DNA from: JBNJGB01 sp051747385
GTDB lineage: Bacteria; Myxococcota_A; UBA9042; PHBI01; JACKFB01
NCBI GenBank assembly: GCA_051747385.1
Contig: JBNJGB010000018.1
Location: 1 to 64,000 of the forward strand
DNA length: 64,000 nt
Direction: 5' to 3'
Positions 63,939-64,000 of this stretch are shown here, in pieces. The number at the start of each line of letters is the position of its first letter. The first letter of the stretch is position 1. The notes below the pieces were generated by a model. That model did not search any database, was not told the origin of the DNA, and saw only the letters and a program-made list of their open reading frames with translations. A program made the position numbers and the translations under genes.

Positions 63939-64000
63939 CGCCACGATCGTCGCCCACCCCGCCCGGCGGCGCAAGGCGACCCTGGAGGCCTACGCGGGGC
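63939..64000. other. Right edge of window, nothing assigned
   Basis: These 62 bases lie upstream of the HD gene. They are GC-rich with no promoter or gene start identified. A neighbouring gene may begin just outside the window. Confidence 0.3.

Overview
The window is a very GC-rich chromosomal stretch from a Gram-negative bacterium with an outer membrane: it carries many lipoproteins with lipoboxes, an Mla-type lipid transporter, a DUF481 outer-membrane protein and a lytic transglycosylase. The Cys/Asp-rich lipoproteins with CDDGDPCT, DNDCDG and IPT/TIG repeats, the abundance of hybrid kinases and the AgmX/TonB-like anti-sigma tail are the style of Myxococcota and related former Deltaproteobacteria. 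That is an inference; no rRNA is present. There are no phage genes, integrases or intact transposases, but several short non-coding repeat elements sit between genes.

Layout. 0.1-9.9 kb: TPR protein, small lipoprotein, double-kinase hybrid sensor, PilZ-methyltransferase fusion, CYTH protein, polytopic membrane protein, short lipoprotein. 9.9-19.6 kb is an information-processing block: RNase E/G, serS, recR-ebfC-dnaX, SRP RNA, then all four serine tRNA isoacceptors plus tRNA-Arg(ACG) with tadA among them. 19.6-26 kb: a translationally coupled Tat-protein/vWA/amidase operon and a Cys-rich lipoprotein. 26-30.6 kb: two overlapping REC-kinase genes with complementary lesions, an aldehyde dehydrogenase and its TetR-type regulator. 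30.9-43.5 kb: large surface-type lipoproteins and TPR proteins. 43.6-46.2 kb: C2-domain lipoprotein coupled to mlaE-mlaF-mlaD homologues. 46.3-49.7 kb: aminotransferase, LuxE-like and LuxC-like genes in one overlapping cassette. 49.7-52.1 kb: ECF sigma/anti-sigma pair, AMMECR1 and Nudix. 52.5-64 kb: nadB, lytic transglycosylase, bolA-grx, DUF481, GT2, thiD, PhnD-like lipoprotein with a diguanylate cyclase, HD phosphohydrolase and DctA-type symporter.

Themes. Translational coupling by 1- or 4-base start/stop overlaps is common and defines most operons here. Signalling is a second theme: the PilZ methyltransferase and the GGDEF cyclase could be two ends of c-di-GMP control, and the 26-28 kb kinase pair looks like one kinase divided between two polypeptides. 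The least ordinary items are that kinase pair, the acid-to-aldehyde-to-amine cassette, the C2/Mla operon, the serine tRNA cluster close to serS, and four kinds of dispersed or tandem non-coding repeat. Two TA-flanked inverted-repeat elements supply the TAG stop codon of a neighbouring gene.
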